NCBI GenBank assembly: GCA_964247055.1
Contig: OZ176058.1
Span: 3,410,001 to 3,474,000, forward strand
DNA length: 64,000 nt
Reading direction: 5' to 3'
Origin: Paragordius varius
Taxonomy: Eukaryota > Nematomorpha
The position numbers were made by a program, and so were the translations under genes. The notes beneath the pieces are model-generated. The model saw nothing but the letters and a program-made list of their open reading frames with translations. It ran no database searches and had not been told where the DNA came from. This document shows, piece after piece, positions 63,868-64,000 of this stretch. How positions within the stretch are numbered: the stretch's first letter is position 1; each line of letters opens with the position of its first letter.

Positions 63868-63934
63868 ATTATAAAACTCAATATGCAAATCAAACAGGAA
63901 ATGGTGAAACCGATTATATTTTAAATGATTTCTG
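63868..63934 (+). CDS. Possible internal exon at the window edge
   Basis: Between an acceptor (aattttag) and a donor (ctg|gtaaat) a 67-base segment reads DYKTQYANQTGNGETDYILN-DF without a stop. The Asn/Tyr/Gly-rich, acidic composition resembles the tail exons of the filament-like gene. It stands out from the surrounding AT-rich DNA but cannot be joined to other exons in the window. Confidence 0.3.
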
Positions 63935-64000
63935 GTAAATTAATTTGTTAATAATTATAGATTAAGATTAATTCAAAGTTTAAAGAACAATGTACAGTGA

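Overview
The window is animal nuclear DNA: very AT-rich, with coding sequence broken into short exons that join in phase across GT-AG introns, and packed with short inverted-repeat elements. The species cannot be named from sequence alone. An AT-rich invertebrate fits the secreted lectin-type and cysteine-rich proteins, the Asn-rich proteins, and the hammerhead-bearing repeats.

Layout, all host genes on the + strand. (1) 3-10341: 3' part of a gene whose first visible exon ends like a C-type lectin domain, followed by a long Asn/Ser-rich C-terminal region (7 exons, 475 residues visible). (2) 10342-16715: intergenic DNA filled with Tc1/mariner-like MITEs, one hAT-type MITE and (TA)n runs. (3) 16716-30340: a 13-exon gene for a 1082-residue protein with a Ser/Asn-rich head, a coiled-coil rod of about 350 residues (lamin/intermediate-filament-like) and an Asn/Tyr-rich prion-like tail. 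(4) 32483-34659: a TATA-driven three-exon gene for a 109-residue secreted cysteine-rich peptide.

A tandem duplication dominates the centre. About 22520-37165 (copy A) is repeated at about 39945-55400 (copy B), with a 2.8 kb AT-rich spacer. Copy B holds the last ten exons of the filament-like gene and the whole secreted-peptide gene. All reading frames and splice phases are kept, while introns differ by many indels and insertions.

Right flank: LINE 3' fragments, a decayed Ty3/gypsy-like LTR element on the minus strand (about 55460-59240) with a foldback element inserted in its reverse transcriptase region, then AT-rich DNA with two copies of a GC-richer hairpin repeat. One possible exon lies at the right edge.

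Most interesting: (a) an inverted-repeat element inside an intron of the filament-like gene that carries hammerhead self-cleaving ribozymes in its arms (28363-28452, 46563-46606, 46900-46940). A second, unrelated foldback (57487-58240) has hammerhead-like cores in the same arrangement. (b) An intron (25787-26251) that is almost exactly one Tc1/mariner-like MITE with TA target duplications. Its terminal repeat supplies the 5' splice site, and the flanks read through in frame without it.
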